Source: a virus. From it: a stretch of DNA of 64,000 bases. The stretch covers positions 34,663 to 98,662 of IMG/VR virus record IMGVR_UViG_3300032462_001516. One strand, written 5' to 3'. The translations under genes and the position numbers were made by a program. Of the stretch, positions 63,814-64,000 are shown piece by piece (within the stretch, counting starts at the first letter, position 1; every line of letters begins with the position of its first letter). The notes under the pieces were generated by a model. The model did no database searches and was not told the DNA's origin. It saw only the letters and a list, made by a program, of their open reading frames with translations.

Positions 63814-64000
63814 ATGGATCATCAAAAATTGATTTTGTTGCTAGAGCAAGCCATTGAAATTATAAAAGAGGCAGCAGTAGCAATTGAACCGGCAGTAGCA
63901 ATTGAACCGGCAGTAGCAATTGAACCGGCAGTAGCAATTGAACCGGCAGTAGCAATTGAACCGGCAGTAGCAATTGAACCGGCAGTAGCAATTGAACCGG
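63814..64000 (+). CDS. Repeat protein with AVAIEP hexapeptides (partial)
   Basis: It starts MDHQKLILLLEQAIEII and from 63874 consists of an 18-bp unit encoding A-V-A-I-E-P, seven copies before the window ends in mid-repeat. The repeats are nearly identical at DNA level, so they are young or actively maintained. Structure and function are unknown. The ATG follows AGAGGATAA. Confidence 0.7.
   Translation, partial: MDHQKLILLLEQAIEIIKEAAVAIEPAVAIEPAVAIEPAVAIEPAVAIEPAVAIEPAVAIEP
63874..64000. repeat. 18-bp tandem repeat running off the window
   Basis: Seven full copies of GCAGTAGCAATTGAACCG in phase with the reading frame. Confidence 0.95.

Overview
The window is one contiguous piece of a very large tailed-phage genome, most likely T4-related in ancestry. 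Supporting marks are a UvsW-type helicase, a gp41/DnaB-type replicative helicase, a family A DNA polymerase, a polynucleotide kinase/phosphatase, a dCMP deaminase, an SbcD/gp47-like metallophosphoesterase, a protein carrying a gp23-like (major capsid) segment, long collagen-like tail fibres, and several short proteins whose N-termini look like T4-type capsid-targeting sequences. No host marker is decisive. Base composition is moderate and genes are packed with ATGA/TAATG overlaps. There is no rRNA operon, and none of the tRNAs carries an encoded CCA. | Layout. 1-1.6 kb: nuclease-type phosphoesterase, DUF4326 protein, a Pro/Gly-rich capsid-targeted candidate, a 38-bp x4 tandem repeat and a short terminated transcript. 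1.6-6.1 kb: a tRNA array (Tyr, Phe and several Leu) leading into a complete EF-Tu gene. 6.1-11.4 kb: small proteins, a decayed leucyl-tRNA synthetase, glycosyltransferase and methyltransferase genes, and a terminated non-coding RNA containing a copy of the 23S rRNA GTPase-associated centre (helices 42-44). 11.4-18.3 kb: two more tRNA-Leu genes, then a metabolic block (HDAC-like deacetylase, DUF350 membrane protein, lipoprotein, glutathionylspermidine-synthase-like ligase, CoaB/aldolase fusion). 18.4-22.4 kb: HNH nuclease, Dda/RecD-like helicase, an RNase P RNA gene and a threonyl-tRNA synthetase lacking its editing half. 22.4-31.4 kb: mostly unknown small proteins, DnaQ-like exonuclease, gp23-like fragment and UvsW helicase. 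31.4-35.7 kb (minus): tail fibre and adhesin genes. 35.7-51.5 kb: glycosylation island with PNKP, kinases, radical SAM, DDAH-like hydrolase and a membrane-anchored thioredoxin. 51.5-64 kb: truncated amine oxidase, two structured non-coding RNA candidates, DNA polymerase, sigma-like protein, cobalamin adenosyltransferase, Nudix, DnaB helicase, DNA glycosylase, dCMP deaminase, sugar enzymes, and a repeat gene running off the window end. | The strongest theme is translation. One 22-kb stretch carries about ten tRNA genes, EF-Tu, RNase P RNA, ThrRS, the wreck of a LeuRS, and an RNA reproducing the rRNA site where EF-Tu, EF-G and RelA-dependent signals act through L11. The RNase P RNA and the GTPase-centre RNA are called from conserved sequence plus compensatory base pairing seen here; their roles are inference. 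| A second theme is a recurrent cassette: a TATATAA motif 3-4 bases before an ATG, followed by an N-terminus of the form F-K-x-W-[LM] and often a nearby L-x-E. This fits capsid-targeting peptides with a prohead-protease site, expressed late. A third is the high density of short tandem duplications in and between genes.
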